Below are positions 23,368 to 36,451 of a stretch of 64,000 nucleotides of DNA, piece by piece (within the stretch, counting starts at the first letter, position 1; every line of letters begins with the position of its first letter). Under the pieces are notes generated by a model. It ran no database searches. It worked only from the letters and a program-made list of their open reading frames with translations, and was not told where the DNA came from. The translations under genes and the position numbers were made by a program. Source of the DNA: Eutypella sp. D-1 (Eukaryota > Ascomycota > Sordariomycetes > Xylariales > Diatrypaceae); NCBI GenBank assembly GCA_023313575.1, contig JAJTTP010000001.1:2790001-2854000 (forward strand), in the 5' to 3' direction.

Positions 23368-25224
23368 TATCAAGCTACTTCTGATAGGAACTTCGGGTTT
23401 TCATTACGAACCCGACGGGATCATAGTCAGCCACCATAACCCTCCAGAGCTGCATTGCCAAAGCCCGGCCGGCTTTATGGGTGAAGCTGGTTGTGGAGGC
23501 CGTCATTTTGGGCCCCGAAGTAGCGTCATCTTTGATCTCTGACCGATCGCTGGGAGTTCAGTCAGGCATTGTCGAGACAGCCCCCTCTCCAGGGCGGCTC
23601 TCTACCCCCCCTTTTGATTACCCCAGATATGCACCTAGATCTACTTAGGTAGTCTTGGGTTTCCTTCGGCATTCCTTTGATTCAGCCTGCTTTTCAACCT
23701 AATAGCAATTCTGAACCACTCATTTCGCAAATAAGCCAGGACGACGGTGTACAAGTCGTACGGACGGATAGGTCGCAGTAGTTCCGCAGCAGCGTCCTTT
23801 GCAGCCCAATCTGCCTATCTTGCATATCATGTACATCACTACATGCAGACAATACACAACAACTCCACTCATCCCCTGTTGTCCTGGTTCCCTGCTTGCC
23901 TAAGTACTCTCTCCAATCTTACCCGAGATTCAAGTGGTCATCTTGGTCTAGGGTTGGAAAGCTCCTTTGGCTACAGCAGGCCGATCCCGGTACCAATGAA
24001 CTACTTGGCCTGTCTACCTCCTCCCTGCTACTATACTACATGGCCGAATGCCCTACGGACCACGGTGGGATCCTAGGCTTGCCAGGATACCCACACTGAC
24101 GGCGTAATGCTTGCTGCAGTCTGCATTGCATTGGATACCTTACCCTGCCCAGGGATTATCATATGCATCGACGTAATTGCGTACCAATCTTTCGCTGCGT
24201 ATGTTGGCGTTCAAATGGCCTTCAACCTTTAGGTCTCTTCAAGTATCGAACATCACCAGCCTACCATTGCCATTCTTCGCCCTGTGTTGCAAACGAACAA
24301 TTCTGGGTTCTCGGGTCTCTTCCACTGCAGCCCGTTCCCGCCACATGAGCTTACCATTGGTGTTGCCCAAAGTTCTATTGATTGCATCACCATGCCTGGT
24401 AAGCGTACCTAGGATATATTAAACCTTGTCGTCGGCTCGGTTCTGTATGACCCTTGGATGAGCGGCCCTGTCTCGCTTCCGGACAAAAGCGAAACATATC
24501 GAAAGAGAGAGGTGGAAGTGAAGACTCCAGGGATCCAATTGCACGGAGGCGCATGTGGGCTGGATCTGAAGGGGAACCAGCGGACCCAAGACTCGTGAAA
24601 GCCGAAGCCACATGGGGGGATGGGGTGGGAATCCAGTTGAAGCCATCTCTCTCGATCCGGTCTCACCAGACTCTCCACAGACAATCAAGTGTACACTAGG
24701 TAAAAAGACACTCAGATTCTGGGTAGGCAATGCTGCATTAGGTATGTTGGTTGGGTAGAAGTAGATATCGCCCGCGCGCGTGCATACTCATACCTAGGTA
24801 TAGTAGATGATAAGTTAGGAATTGTATGGCGAACTCCCAACCCATGTCGGTGTCTTTAATATAACAAGAAGTGTTCCCTTGATGGTTTTTTTTTCACTTA
24901 ATTTTTAAATCGCCTCCTTTTCCCAGTAGATACCGACCCAAGTAGGTAATCTGGTTAGGGAGATAATCATCACGTACCTACTAGTCAGCCCCTACTAATC
25001 TGCCTACTGCGGGTTTCCGATCTCGAATCGGCGAGCCGCCCCCAAGCTGGAGGCAGCCTCGGGAGCTAAAAAACCCCTGGAGACACAAGACTCGAATGAG
25101 CAGACGTTGATTAACGTCCTTGCAGTGCTTCACAGCAGACAGCATAAACACTACTCGTCACTTCCAAGCTCGAAAGGATTGATTTACTTAATTTTTAAAG
25201 AATACTTGCCTTTCCCTTGTCGAC

Positions 25225-25241
25225 CCCCCCCCCCCCCCCCA
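25225..25241. repeat. C homopolymer
   Basis: A run of about 17 C in gene-free DNA, just right of a T/A-rich patch. Confidence 0.85.
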
Positions 25242-25449
25242 ATCCCTACCCACCCCGTACGTTATCGTATAATATCGCGTAAATACATCACACACGGCTG
25301 AGCATCATCAGGAGGCCTAATAAGAATTTACTTAGTTGTGCACGCGTTCACTCATTGCAAACCCCGACATCCATCACCAACCTTGAGAAGAAGGTCGCAG
25401 ACGGAATTCAGGATTTGCGTAGATCTCTCTACCACCTATATCTACCACC

Positions 25450-25474
25450 TGTATATATATATATATATATATAC
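25450..25474. repeat. TA dinucleotide microsatellite
   Basis: About twelve TA units in gene-free DNA. Confidence 0.9.
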
Positions 25475-27267
25475 ATACCATATACGCATACACCTATATT
25501 AAACTTACCTACTTTGATGTATGGAAGACAATCTGGAAGCTTCTTATAGACACCTCCCGTCGACCTATATGTACTTAGGTAGGTAAGTATTCCAAGTTCA
25601 GAATATCAGTAGGTACCTACATACAATATCTGCATATTATCTCACCACCCTTCTTTAAAGCTTTGAATTCTTGGCAATATCCAACATCCAGCTCTCCAGC
25701 CCTCCCCTCAAGCAAATCCAACATTTTTATTGCCTGCATTCATGGATGTGTTTGTCGGTACCTACCTAGCATAACCTTCCATGCTTCCAACCTTTCACCT
25801 GAATACATCTTATGTATTTTTCTGTACCTACCCACTTGGGTATTCCTGAGTACTTCTTCATAATTGACCCATCACACTTTTCTAAAACCCCTCAAAAAGA
25901 GCCATACCTAGGAAAGTTCCAGTTAATAATCAAAGATACTTACCTTCTTGATCCGCTGCGACCGGCCCCCCGTTAACGTTTAATCTTGGAACTTCAACTC
26001 CTCCCTCCTTCTCCTCTCTTAACTAACAAACTTTGGGGCGTTGTGACGTTGGAACCTTGAAGTTATCCACTCCACAACCAAACTAGAGAGGTAGTTAGTC
26101 CTTAACCCGTCCAATTCGGTCTTGGTCTATTCCTACAAGGTTGCCGCCGCTGTTACTTCAAGCTTGTTGCTTTCTGTCCACGGGTTGGTCTATTACTGTT
26201 ACGCCGAACGAAGACAGGAAATAGTTAAAAATAAGAAAGAGAAAAAAAAAGGGCCCCTCCTTCAACCGCTTGTTCCCGCCTGGCCGTGTCCCTTGTCCCG
26301 CCGTGCCCGCTGCCCGCTTAGCTTTCCGTCGACTAATCTCGTCTAGTTTTCTGCGGTTGCTGCGTTTCGAAACTCCACTTTGCCTACTGAGACCCGGTCT
26401 TGGTCTTTCTCATGGTCTTCTTTAGACCTTTACTTACAAATGTACATGGTGTTGAAGACCTAAACGACCTAATACAAGACCGTACAAGACCATATACGAG
26501 ACCAGACCAAACCAGATCGAACCAGAGTTGAGCAGGCGAATGAAACCCCAGTCCCTTTAACCGCTGTCAGATGCAAGGTTGGACATCCAAATCCCTCCCA
26601 CTTTGATCACGTCCCCCTCGGTCCCCCCAGTGGAAAGGCACGGGGCATCTTACTGCTTGTGCGATCCTCACTACCTTCAGCTAGTTAGTGGGGAACTATC
26701 ACCCTCCGTCAAACAACCCCCGTCACCGTCCATCCCACATCTCTGGCAACTGGGTGCATATTATCACGACCTGGCGACCTGACCTGGCGGCAGAGCGATC
26801 CTCTCACATTCACCGAAAAAAAAAGAGATAACAGTAAAATTATACCAGGATAGCTATCACCTTATTGTAATCTTCTCTCAGCCCGGCACATCCCCGCCGT
26901 GAGCGCGCTACAAGGACGTTGCATGTCCGCGGTCATACGAGACGGGCCCTTTATTTTCTTTTCTCTAATTTTTGCTCATCTCACCAAGACGGGCAAGCAA
27001 GCAAGCGAGGCAAAGCAAAACCAGTCTTGGGAGCCAACTATTTAGCATCACTTGTTTGAGACCTTTTTAAGACCCCTCGTCGCTTCCCTACTACCGCATT
27101 TCCCGAACAATACTTCATTGGCCTTGCGCAACATCGCGAACATCCTCTCTTTTTTTAATTGCTTTTCGCTTCGGACCTCACAACTCAAATCCTTTGCGAT
27201 TTTTGCTGCCGGCAGAATTCAATTTCTATTTTCTTCTTCTTCCTTCATCAACCTAGACATTATCATC

Positions 27268-28183
27268 ATGGCAGGACTATTTCGGAAGGTGTACGACTGG
27301 CTGCTCCGAACCTTTTGGTGAGTGATAACAATCCGTCAACGACCTTAGCGCGGGGTCGCGGAGTTGGCGCTCTGCCTTAAAGCTCACCGCCCAGCCGCGT
27401 ATCAATGATCCGAGGCTCCCGCTATGCTGCCGTTCCGACGCCGTTGACGTTGACTTCTCAATACATACTGATGCTTACCTATACAAAAGGGCGACGGAAA
27501 TGGACGTTACGATGATCGGCTTGCAGAATGCGGGCAAGACCTCCCTGCTCCGAGTATTATCGGTAAGACCCCGCAGTCACCCGGCGATACGTAATCCTCG
27601 TCCCGAAACTAACGTCGCATTTATCGTCAGGGCGGAGAGTTCGCGATCGAGTAAGCGCCAACCCTTTTCCATCAAACACCATTTCACGTTCCCATATTCT
27701 CGACATCAATTGTCGCCCTTGCGCATCCCAGCATGCGAGCTCCTTCATGTGTCACAAGCTGACATGTCCTGTAGTTCCATCCCTACGGTTGGTTTCAACA
27801 TGAAACGTGTCCAACGTGGTCACGTAACGCTCAGGTGCTGGGACCTGGGAGGCCAGCCTCGCTTTCGGCCGATGTGGGAGAGGTACTGTCGTGGGGTGAA
27901 TGCGATTGTGTTCATCGTCGACATCGCAGACCTAGATCTACTTCCCGTAGCGAAAGATGAGCTTCATGCCCTCATGCGGCAATCTAGCCTCGAAGGGATT
28001 CCTCTGCTCGTGCTGGGCAACAAGTCCGACCTGCCAGATAAGGCCACAGTCGACGAGCTCATCGACGCGCTAGACCTGAAGACCATAGGGCATCGGGAGG
28101 TCTCTTGCTACGGCATTAGTGCCAAAGAAGAGACCAACCTCGAGGCCGTGATACAATGGCTCATGAAGTGGGCTAACAGATGA
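27268..28183 (+). CDS. ARL8: Arl8-type Arf-like small GTPase, 183 aa
   Basis: Arl8 GTPases sit on lysosomes/vacuoles in other eukaryotes and recruit effectors for organelle transport and fusion. Exons are 27268-27317, 27490-27562, 27631-27650 and 27775-28183. The third exon is only 20 nt. All four joins keep frame and use GTGAGT, GTAAGA and GTAAGC donors. The assembled protein has an amphipathic N-terminus (MAGLFRKVYDWLLRTFW) in place of the Arf Gly2 myristoylation signal, P-loop GLQNAGKT (27-34), switch I IPTVGFNM, switch II WDLGGQPRFRPMWERYCRG, base-binding NKSD and SAK. The block GGQPRFRPMWERYCRGVNAIVF is nearly identical to animal Arl8 and distinguishes it from Arf1 and Arl1-3. Length equals the family norm (about 186). 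An in-frame upstream open stretch from 27052 is ignored because the family starts at the short amphipathic helix. Confidence 0.95.
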
Positions 28184-29092
28184 GCCCGACTTGGTCGACG
28201 ACCCTTATTTATTTTTCTGTCTCCGTCACGGACTCGTCGCTATCGTGGGCCCGGGACCAGAACAGCCCCCTGCGCTCTCAGCGGGAGAGGGTTTCTGCCA
28301 TGACAGAGTTTGACGCATTCAATGACGCTCATGATATCCTGGAATGTTTAAAGATGGTTCGAACTTTTCTTGGCCGGCGACGACCTAATATATAAAACTT
28401 CTCTCACGAGCTGAACGTAGGAGTGCCGCGCCACTAAGCGCACCTTCAGCCTCCTGAAACTCACCTTACGACATCTCTTTTTTTTTCTAATGCAACCCCG
28501 GCCAACCTGCCCTGAGTTTGTCCAGCACAACGAATAGTATGGGAGGAAGGTGGTCGGATGCTCTATTTTGTCTCTCTTATCTTCAGCCGAAGGATTAGAC
28601 GGATTGTAACGTTTTCAATCAGCACGCAGTTTCCTTGGTCGGATATTGTAGTAGGTCTATGGAGGCACTGGCATTGGGGGGGAACGGCGGGCGGCGTAGG
28701 GCTTGGGTGCCCAAATCGATCGCATACGATGATAGGGAAAGGAAGCAGCAGCAGCATCAATGTAGTTAGTTAGGCGCATGTTGATGAACCTGAAACGACT
28801 TAACGATATAGCATCTGGAAATGCATATATGTTCAACCCCTCCCCGAGAGCAGAGCAGTCAGTCAGCAGTAAGTCATTCAGTGGAAAGTCATAATATGAT
28901 TCATGCATGCCCAATGTGAGAACGTGGATCGACATGGGCAGAGAACCTGATTTTCTAGCGGGGGGAGAGAGGAAGGGAGAGGGGAAGAAACAGAGGCGTT
29001 GTTTGGAGGGAAGAGGAGGGAAAGAAGGGGGAGGGAAGGAAAGAAAGAAGGTAAAGTAAAAAAGGACCACGAAGGACGGACATCGAAGGAGT

Positions 29093-29122
29093 GTGAGTGA
29101 GTGAGTGAGCGAGCGAGCGACG
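29093..29122. repeat. GTGA/GCGA tetranucleotide tract
   Basis: Four GTGA-type units passing into three GCGA-type units, adjacent to a 110-bp homopurine stretch. Confidence 0.85.
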
Positions 29123-29710
29123 AGATGATATTCTTTTCTGCCCTCGTTGAGAATTGATGCGCTGTCCGTCGAGGGCCTGGAGCAACCCTGAGTACCGGGA
29201 GGGTGATGTACAGTAACCTCCTGGCTAGGTACCGGTTCCCGGCACATGGGTGTGCGCTCACTCCAGTGCATACCCTACCTAGGTACCTACAGGCAGGTAG
29301 GTGGTAGCTCCGGGCAGGTTTTGTTCACTTAAACCGAAACTCGACAAGATGAAGAATAAGTACGACCGACGAGAAAGATGACGAAGAATCGAAACAGGCA
29401 AACAGGTGAGAGAAGAAGAAGAAGGAAATAAGAAGCGTACAAGAATTTTCTAAGCTGTTCTTCCCTTTCCTTACCCCTCGAAAAGATGTTGGGGAGTATT
29501 TTATCAGTCTACTTATACTGAGGAATAGGAAGCGAACCTTGGAAGGGTCGAGGGCTTCCCCGAGTTCGGTTATGGGTGATACATGTATCTAAATCTGGCA
29601 TATCATGGGGGAAGGAGGGGGTACCAGCTACGCAGGTACTTGAAGTACAAGTACATACAACCCGCGCCAGCACAGCACCACAGAATTGGACAAGGAGCAA
29701 CACACACAAC

Positions 29711-29731
29711 CAGCCAGCCAGCCAGCCAGCC
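29711..29731. repeat. AGCC tetranucleotide repeat
   Basis: Five tandem CAGC/AGCC units. Confidence 0.85.
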
Positions 29732-32700
29732 GATGCGGTGATGCGACGGAGATTTTTGACGTGGCGACGCATCATTAGTCGAGAATTTCTAGTCGAGTTT
29801 TTATTTTATTTTTTTACTTTTTTGGTATTTTTTTCTTTTGGCTTGCCCTTTTCCCTCTTTCTTAGGGAAGGAATCCTTGAACATCACCTAACGAACTAAT
29901 GGACTTACCGACCTTACCTGCCTCTTCTCCTCTTAACCCGCTGGACGGTCCTTTGGGTCAGTCTTTAGTTACATGCCAACCTGCATACAGACCGACAACT
30001 ATTGCTGTCTATTTCCAAGATTGCTAGTTTACTCATATTTGTCAAAGTTCAATCTTTGTCTCTACTTCATGCATGAGGTTTTTCCCTCTTCCCGATTGCA
30101 TAGTCCCTACCAGCCAGACTCTGCTCTTCCGTGTCACTGCCGCACGTTAGTTGCTCCCGAGGTCTTATCTTCCCGTTACTTACCTACCATATCAACCATC
30201 CTCACACCGTCAGTTTTTACACTCATATCATTCTCCCCTCACATTCGTCACATACATATCCTCTTTTATATACCCATATGCGTGGATCTGCCGCCCGCCT
30301 GCGTGCTCATCCGAGACGGGTCTGTCTAGCGCCTGAATCGTTTCTTCTCCTCGCTTTGTCTCGTCCCGCCCATCACTTCATTACTTACTTACTTCAGAGG
30401 ACCGCATCCAGTCTGGCATGAGGGGGTCCCAGCGAACAACCCCCCGCCGTGGAACCCCGCAGTCTGATCACACTCCTCTTTGAGTAAAGAAAGATCATAC
30501 TCACTCTTGCTGTCTGCTTTGGGTGACTTGTCGTAGTAAATACCGGCCTGGTTGATGGGCAGTCCTGTTCAGCAATCTAACAAGCGGTTTCGCCATCCTT
30601 GTCGTGGACTACCTTCACAAATGGTGTAGAAAGGCACACATTGCGTTGAATTTGCACGGTATGTAAGCAACGGCAGTAGTGTTCGCCCAGGGACTCCATG
30701 ACCCAACTGCTCACTCCGCCGGCCGCGTATTGGAGTAGGCGCTTGCAGCACCGGTATATAAGGTATATAATGAGTGCCTGGCTATATGTGTTCGGATGAT
30801 TCCAATTCCCAAGCAGGGAGGGACTCGGGGCTGATGATGAGCTGGCACCGCCGGCTACGTCCAGGGTTTTCTTGGCCCCCCTTCAGAAGAAACTCGACCA
30901 ACCCAATACTCCAGCGCTCCGGACCCTTTTCCCAGAAATTTGGTCCCGGCAGAGCCTCGGCGATGAAGTATGGCACATTTATTATCGTAGTAGATCTGCG
31001 GTCAGCGATTTTGCGGGGGCGGCTGAGCGATAAGGATGCGGTGATTGACAGATCCGGCGGGGTCTACAGCAGGCGGTTTCAGAACACAAAAAGAGAAGAA
31101 CCGGGCAACACCAAGCCCAGTAAGATATAGAAACGGTAAGTAGGCGAAATATTCATAGCTTTTCGTTCGTCAAAGTAATCAATGAGAGTAGAGATATACC
31201 TGAGGATGAGGACACTCGTAAACACAGCATCATCTCGCGAATTTCTTCAACTATCCCGCCAACATTTCCTCACTTACTACCTAAGTAGACGCAGTGCAGC
31301 CTAAAAAAGAACACTCGCCTCAAACGTATCAGAGTTATGAGGAGTTTCCAATTGCGTAACTGCGTGTATAGTCTCGGCAGGTCAGGTTGTCAGAAGGTTT
31401 TTAAACCATACACACACTGCCACCGCACACCTTAGTACCTACAAACCTCTTTGTATTCCCTATTCCGGAAATCTCCGCGGGATGCTGGTGCTTTTATAGC
31501 TCCCGGGGGGTTCTGTCGGGGGCTACCCAGGTAGGGGAGTAGCCAGAGATTACTACTGTATAGCAGCTTATTAGCGAAGAGAGGCGGTGCGGGTGGGGGA
31601 CCATCAAGAAAACCCATGAACAGCTGATTTTGTTGGTCACGAGCTTCTTGCATATTGCTATGGATAGGACTGGCACTATTATACTACCATCACCAACTAC
31701 CGTCACCGACCACCCTGCCACCATCACCGGTCTCTCGTACTGCTCGGACTAATAAGCATTGCTCGTACTAAAGTGGATGAGGACTCGAAACTCAGCCTTA
31801 AGAGCGGACCGAACTACTAGGCCGCATTGACACTATCCTGGGGCATCACTGTCAATTATTTACCGAGTCACCTAGGCAAGGGGAAGTCAGGCTGATACGT
31901 GCAAATTGCATATATTCGAAATGATACCGATACGGATTTCGTATTTCTAATCAATTAAAGAAAAAAAAAACTGTTATAACGTTAGCCAAGAGAGACCCTT
32001 CCAAGGCTACCTTGGTAATGTTATGCTTTCGAGAGGCATTCCATACCGGAAGTAACTGGAAGCGTCGATAATAACAACGGCACCGGCCGGGGATAGTCGT
32101 TGCTGCCGTGGGGCTCAGCCACTCCAGCCACGCCACCACTTAAAAAAGATAGCACGTTAGCACGTTAGCAGGCAAAAATGTTGGCAGGTTCGGCATACGG
32201 CATTGCGTTGCGGGCCCGCTAAACATACCATGCGATTGGAATGACGCGTGCCCTGCATGAAGGGACGTCCATCGATGACACCGGGAATATTTAACGGGCT
32301 AATGGCTCCATATAAACTACCTGTAACCTGCAGGTTGTAGCTGTCAAAAGCTCTGGCCCCGATGAGCTCCATCCCACTCTTTATTATTATAAGGTATAGA
32401 AAGGCCTTCCAGTTGCAAAGCCTATTCCCACCTGACATTTTCCAAGGTTTACTTTCGCATCATTCAATATTGAAGTTAGTCTCATTAACATTGACGTCAA
32501 TACGGTTACCATTACGACCACTATTGTCGTCGCCAGACTATTTCGCAGCTTGTGGTGAATAATAGGAAAGCCAATCCTCCTTTTGACTGGAAACTTGAGA
32601 ACTGCCGCTATAGGAGTATATAAGCGTCACTTTGTGATACTTCCCGAGGTCCGGGCACAACTTCAACAAATTCTCACACTCTCGGTCTACGACGTCATCA

Positions 32701-33104
32701 GTAAACTTCCTAGGTACCTCCACGTTACAATCCGGTTCATTTCCGAGTATCTAGTACGGAAACTCCTAAATCCCAAACTCAAAAACTCAATCTCCAAATC
32801 ATAAGTTACTGAACGTACCCAGGTACCTTAAGGTTGGATCAACTTGGAACTTGTCGGCACCAACAAGTCTAAGCCACAACGGAATCATTCATTCCTCCCT
32901 CACTGGAGCAAGCAAGCTTCCAATAAACCAACATAGTTTAACACCGAGAGTCCCGGCCGCTCAATTCATTCCATCATTTCTTATCCTAACCCTCCTCTTT
33001 CTTCCTAAATCACCACCACCTTTCTCAACTACCTACAGAAGGTACTTAAATATCTACAACTACTAAACAACGTCGAAGTCGAATCCGCCCTGCCATTGAC
33101 GACG

Positions 33105-33777
33105 ATGGCGCCATCAATTTTGGCTTCCGACGATGTCGGCCTCCACTCACTTGTCGCTAGGCAATACTATCGCAATTGTAGGCACTATAGCAATGGTCGA
33201 TGCTATAGCAGTTGGTCGTGGTATGGTCGATGGATCTTCGCAGCCGTTCTCATCGGTATCTGCATTCTCCTGTTTTTCATCCTGGCGTAAGTACTTCCGT
33301 CCTTCCGTTCTCCCGTTCTTCCTCGTTTCGCTTTTCACCTGTCGCATGTCGCATATCACATGCCGCATGTCACATATCGCGAATCATTATCGACACACAT
33401 ACACACAACAAAGTTTGAGGAAATAAGTCCCATGTTCGGCGGCTGACATAAACATATGCAGATGTCTCAACTCTAGACGCCGTCGCAGAAGAGGCCTAAG
33501 GCCGGTTTACGGTACGGGTTGGATGGCGCCTAACACGGCTCCTTACTACAACAACCCGCAGGGCTACAACCAGCCCCCTCCCGCTTACGGTGCGCCGCCG
33601 GGCCAGTCGTACCCAATGAACCCTCAGCCCACCGGCCAGACCTTCCAGACCGCCGACGGGTATTATGCCCAGCATGACGGTATCCAACCACCCAAGAATG
33701 TCTATGCCCCGGCCAACCCGAATGACGATTATGCGCCTCCTCCGGGACCGCCGCCAACCCAGCGGCCCAACTATTAG
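33105..33777 (+). CDS. RCR-type (resistance to Congo red) single-pass membrane protein, 165 aa
   Basis: Resembles the RCR family, whose yeast members Rcr1/Rcr2 regulate chitin deposition and plasma-membrane transporter trafficking through the ubiquitin ligase Rsp5. Exon 1 is 33105-33286 and exon 2 is 33462-33777, with a GTAAGT donor, a GCAG acceptor and the phase kept. Residues 20-42 are a Tyr/Trp/Arg-rich lumenal patch (YYRNCRHYSNGRCYSSWSWYG). Residues 43-62 form the membrane segment (IFAAVLIGICILLFFILA), then a stop-transfer run of six Arg (66-71), then a Pro/Tyr/Gln-rich cytosolic tail. The tail contains PPPAY, a PPxY motif for binding WW domains. This order is typical of the family. The ATG at 33105 is the first in frame. 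The intron holds an imperfect 21-bp direct repeat. Confidence 0.88.
33340..33381. repeat. Imperfect 21-bp direct repeat in the RCR-like intron
   Basis: Two adjacent copies around GTCGCATGTCGCATATCACA and GCCGCATGTCACATATCGCG, differing at a few positions, wholly within the intron 33287-33461. Confidence 0.8.
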
Positions 33778-36451
33778 CATCGGGTGGGCTTAAGCGACCA
33801 CGTCTGAAATGGCGGGATGATGATGTTCACGAGATGTTTGGAGTTGGGCCCCTTCCATGATTACGAGGGTGTTCGTGTCTTGGCGTTAAGGAGGGAAAAC
33901 GGGACGCGCACGTTTGATATCCAATCACTGGTTTCACGCAATCAAATGATTTCATGCAGTAATGTAGTAATACAGATATGATTTCTTTTCCCCAAGGAGT
34001 CTCAACTTCCCGGGTTTCATCTGTCTTATTTATTGAATTAAACTAACATTGCGCGCAAATATTCACATGGAATTGTTACCAAATCTCACTATTGATTAAA
34101 TGAACTACTATTAAATGGACGGGACCATCCCCATCTGTAAAGAGGCCTCCGAAGATCCTGTAAAATCTGCTTGGCGCCGTACTTGGCGAGCAGGAAACTT
34201 CCTGGGCCGAGGTAGCCGATGCGACGACGTATGACGCCGCGTGCCGCGTGGCCGTTAGGAGGACGAATATCGCTCCCACCTAGGCACCAACAATTATTAC
34301 AACAGCGGCTGCGCATTTTTCAAAGCGGCATCTTACACTGATTATGTGATTGGCCCGAGATGAAAGAGGTTATCGATCAATTCAAGTCAAATGTAGCCAG
34401 CTATATGTAGTCGGTATGGTCGGGTCAAATATCCAGATATAATTACATACCTACATAGTCACCCACCACATGGTAACCTTCAACTTATCACTTCCCTATT
34501 TGGCTGTCTGCTATTTACCTCACCGAGGGAGGCGGGCGTCTTCTTTGTGGGGTCGGCCTGCGCCGTGTTGCCCCAGAGTACGGTTTAGACATGCGATTAG
34601 GTTCTTCGCTATTGGGCGCCCGTTTCAATACAATGGGTATATGACTTTCGGAACCAAAAAAAAACCGCTTTGCTACCCAGCCATTCTATTTCGACGGGTG
34701 TCTGTCCGTAGTTTCGCTCAGTACTCGAGGGCTGATGATGCTTGTAGCAGCAGCAGTGTGGTTGGTCCAGTCACGGAACAGGTTGAGGCCATTGGAAATA
34801 AAATAATGATTCCTTGAAAGTTGGACCGATTTTACTCCGCCTCCACTGCTTTTTTAGCTCCGCTGGAGACGAGTGATACTGTTACATAGATCCTAAGTAT
34901 GGGGCTCGATATCGAGCATACAAAATCCCAGCCAAGTACTTGGGTAGGTAGTTGACCGCCTGAACCACGCCTGTGTGCCGACCGGGTTCGTCTGCTCGAC
35001 ATAGAATGGTCATCATGTCCCGCTACAGAAGATGGGCATCACAACTTCCGAAAAGGCCGTGTTTTTTTGAGACGAGAGGCGCTTGGAGGGTGGCGATGTG
35101 CGTGTGCACCCAGCAGAAGCGATGCATGCCGTTGCGGAGTCCGGCCAGCCTGTATGGACTTGGTTCTTGACATCCAGGGCCGATTATTGCGGAATACCAG
35201 CCGGACCAAGACCCGAAGTACGTAATTCACTAGGTTACCATTCTAGCCAGTCCCCGAGACGAAGTGGCCGGCACCGATACACGTGATGAAGCCTAGAGAT
35301 GATGCATGCGGTCGTGGCGACTTCACTGCTTTCTCAGGCCCGACGAAGGTGAGTGATTGTTTGGCACTATCGCCTATGCCATGCATGCATTAGCCATACA
35401 TACATAGTTTAGATGATAGGCATACTATAAGTGCGAAATGAAGGAAGAAGTAGGGGAGAATATCTCTACGTTGTATTAGATAATGTAATGAGAGGCTGGA
35501 GACGGTAGCGTCCCGCGACGTCGATCTTATATCGTGTATTTGCGCACATATATACGCCTGTGGAACTGACCTATATCTAATTGGGACTCGTCCAGCTACA
35601 GTCGTCCCCTTCTTCGAGGCTAAAAATGCAGTGAAAACTTGAGGCTCAAGTTGCTATATCAGGCCGACCATACAAGAGAGCCGCGGAAAATGGCGCGGCG
35701 AGGTTTACCCTCTCCATACGCCTAGTCAGAATAAAGGCTGGAGAAGGGGCTATTCGTTATGCGTCGGCGTCTGCGCTTCTGTCGGTGGACTGATCCATTG
35801 GCCCAGCTCACTCACTTTGACTTGCTTCAAGGGCTTAAAGGAGGAGGTTGGGGTTAGATTGGAAGTCGAGCGGGTCAGGTTTTGATTCGCTCACACGCTG
35901 GGAATTGACATGATGCAAGTAGTCGTGTGCATATTTGGTATGGGGGAGGAGTAATACCTCTCTAGCTTCATGATCCGCTAGCCCATCGTTGAGACCCATC
36001 CAGTCAAAGCTATCGAGTAAGTTCTCCTTGCCATTCACCGCCAAGGCCGGCATTGTCATGTACACAGGGGAAGCCACGCGCAGTCGCAACACGTAGAAAA
36101 GGTATGTGTTCGGTTCATGGTTATATACATACATAAGATCGCCATAGGGTGGTCATCTGGCAGCCCATCTCCTATCGAGATGGGAAAGAACTTGTGGTAT
36201 ACATGCAAAGCAATGGGCTCTACGTATCATGAATAGATAGAACAAAAATAGAACATAAAAACGCCTCCGCCATCTACTTTTTTGGCTTCTCATTTATGAA
36301 CTCCCGACCGCAGAAAAAAAGGGAGATTCGTCATCCTTCGTGTGCCAGAAGATCCCGTATTTTTTTGATATCCCGCAGGACAATGACGAAGTCGAATCGA
36401 ATCACTGTAACTGTCATACACTATCCTAACAGACTTTACAAGACGTACCCC
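33778..36451. other. Intergenic region between convergent RCR-like and fibroin-3-like genes
   Basis: No supported gene. Two short minus-strand frames (34089-34316 and 35835-36134) show no recognisable family and lack splice or context support. Both 3' UTRs must lie here, at the two ends. Confidence 0.55.

Larger units (their letters stand above)
21639..27267. other. Longest gene-free interval (5.6 kb) between RPA2 and ARL8 homologues
   Basis: Divergent promoters of RPA2 (left end) and ARL8 (right end) must lie here. No supported coding region in between. Contains GTAGGTAGGTAAGTAGG words at 22167-22203, a long G-run near 23352-23367, a C-run at 25225-25240 and a TA microsatellite at 25450-25473. 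The last 350 bp before 27268 are T/C-rich, which suits a 5' UTR. Confidence 0.6.
28184..33104. other. Gene-free interval (4.9 kb) between ARL8 and RCR-like genes
   Basis: No supported gene. Holds the ARL8 3' UTR on the left and the RCR-like promoter on the right. Contains a GTGA/GCGA tetranucleotide tract near 29093-29122 next to a G/A-rich segment (28960-29070), an AGCC repeat at 29711-29731, TACCTAGGTACC words near 29275-29291 and T/C-rich DNA at 29795-30370. Frames up to about 200 codons exist in the G/A- and T/C-rich parts but are compositional artefacts. Confidence 0.55.

Noticed and set aside
25450..25474. TA microsatellite as promoter TATA box
   Set aside because: It is far from any supported start codon.
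27052..27321. Longer upstream start for ARL8
   Set aside because: The added sequence is T/C-rich, untypical for protein, and Arl8 proteins begin with the short amphipathic helix found at 27268.
28657..29271. Minus-strand frame of 204 codons
   Set aside because: It runs through a homopurine tract and tetranucleotide repeats. The protein is low complexity with no family and no splice support.
34089..34316. Minus-strand frame of 75 codons
   Set aside because: No recognisable family and no splice or promoter context.
35835..36134. Minus-strand frame of 99 codons
   Set aside because: No recognisable family and no ordered domain, so it is no better than chance in this region.
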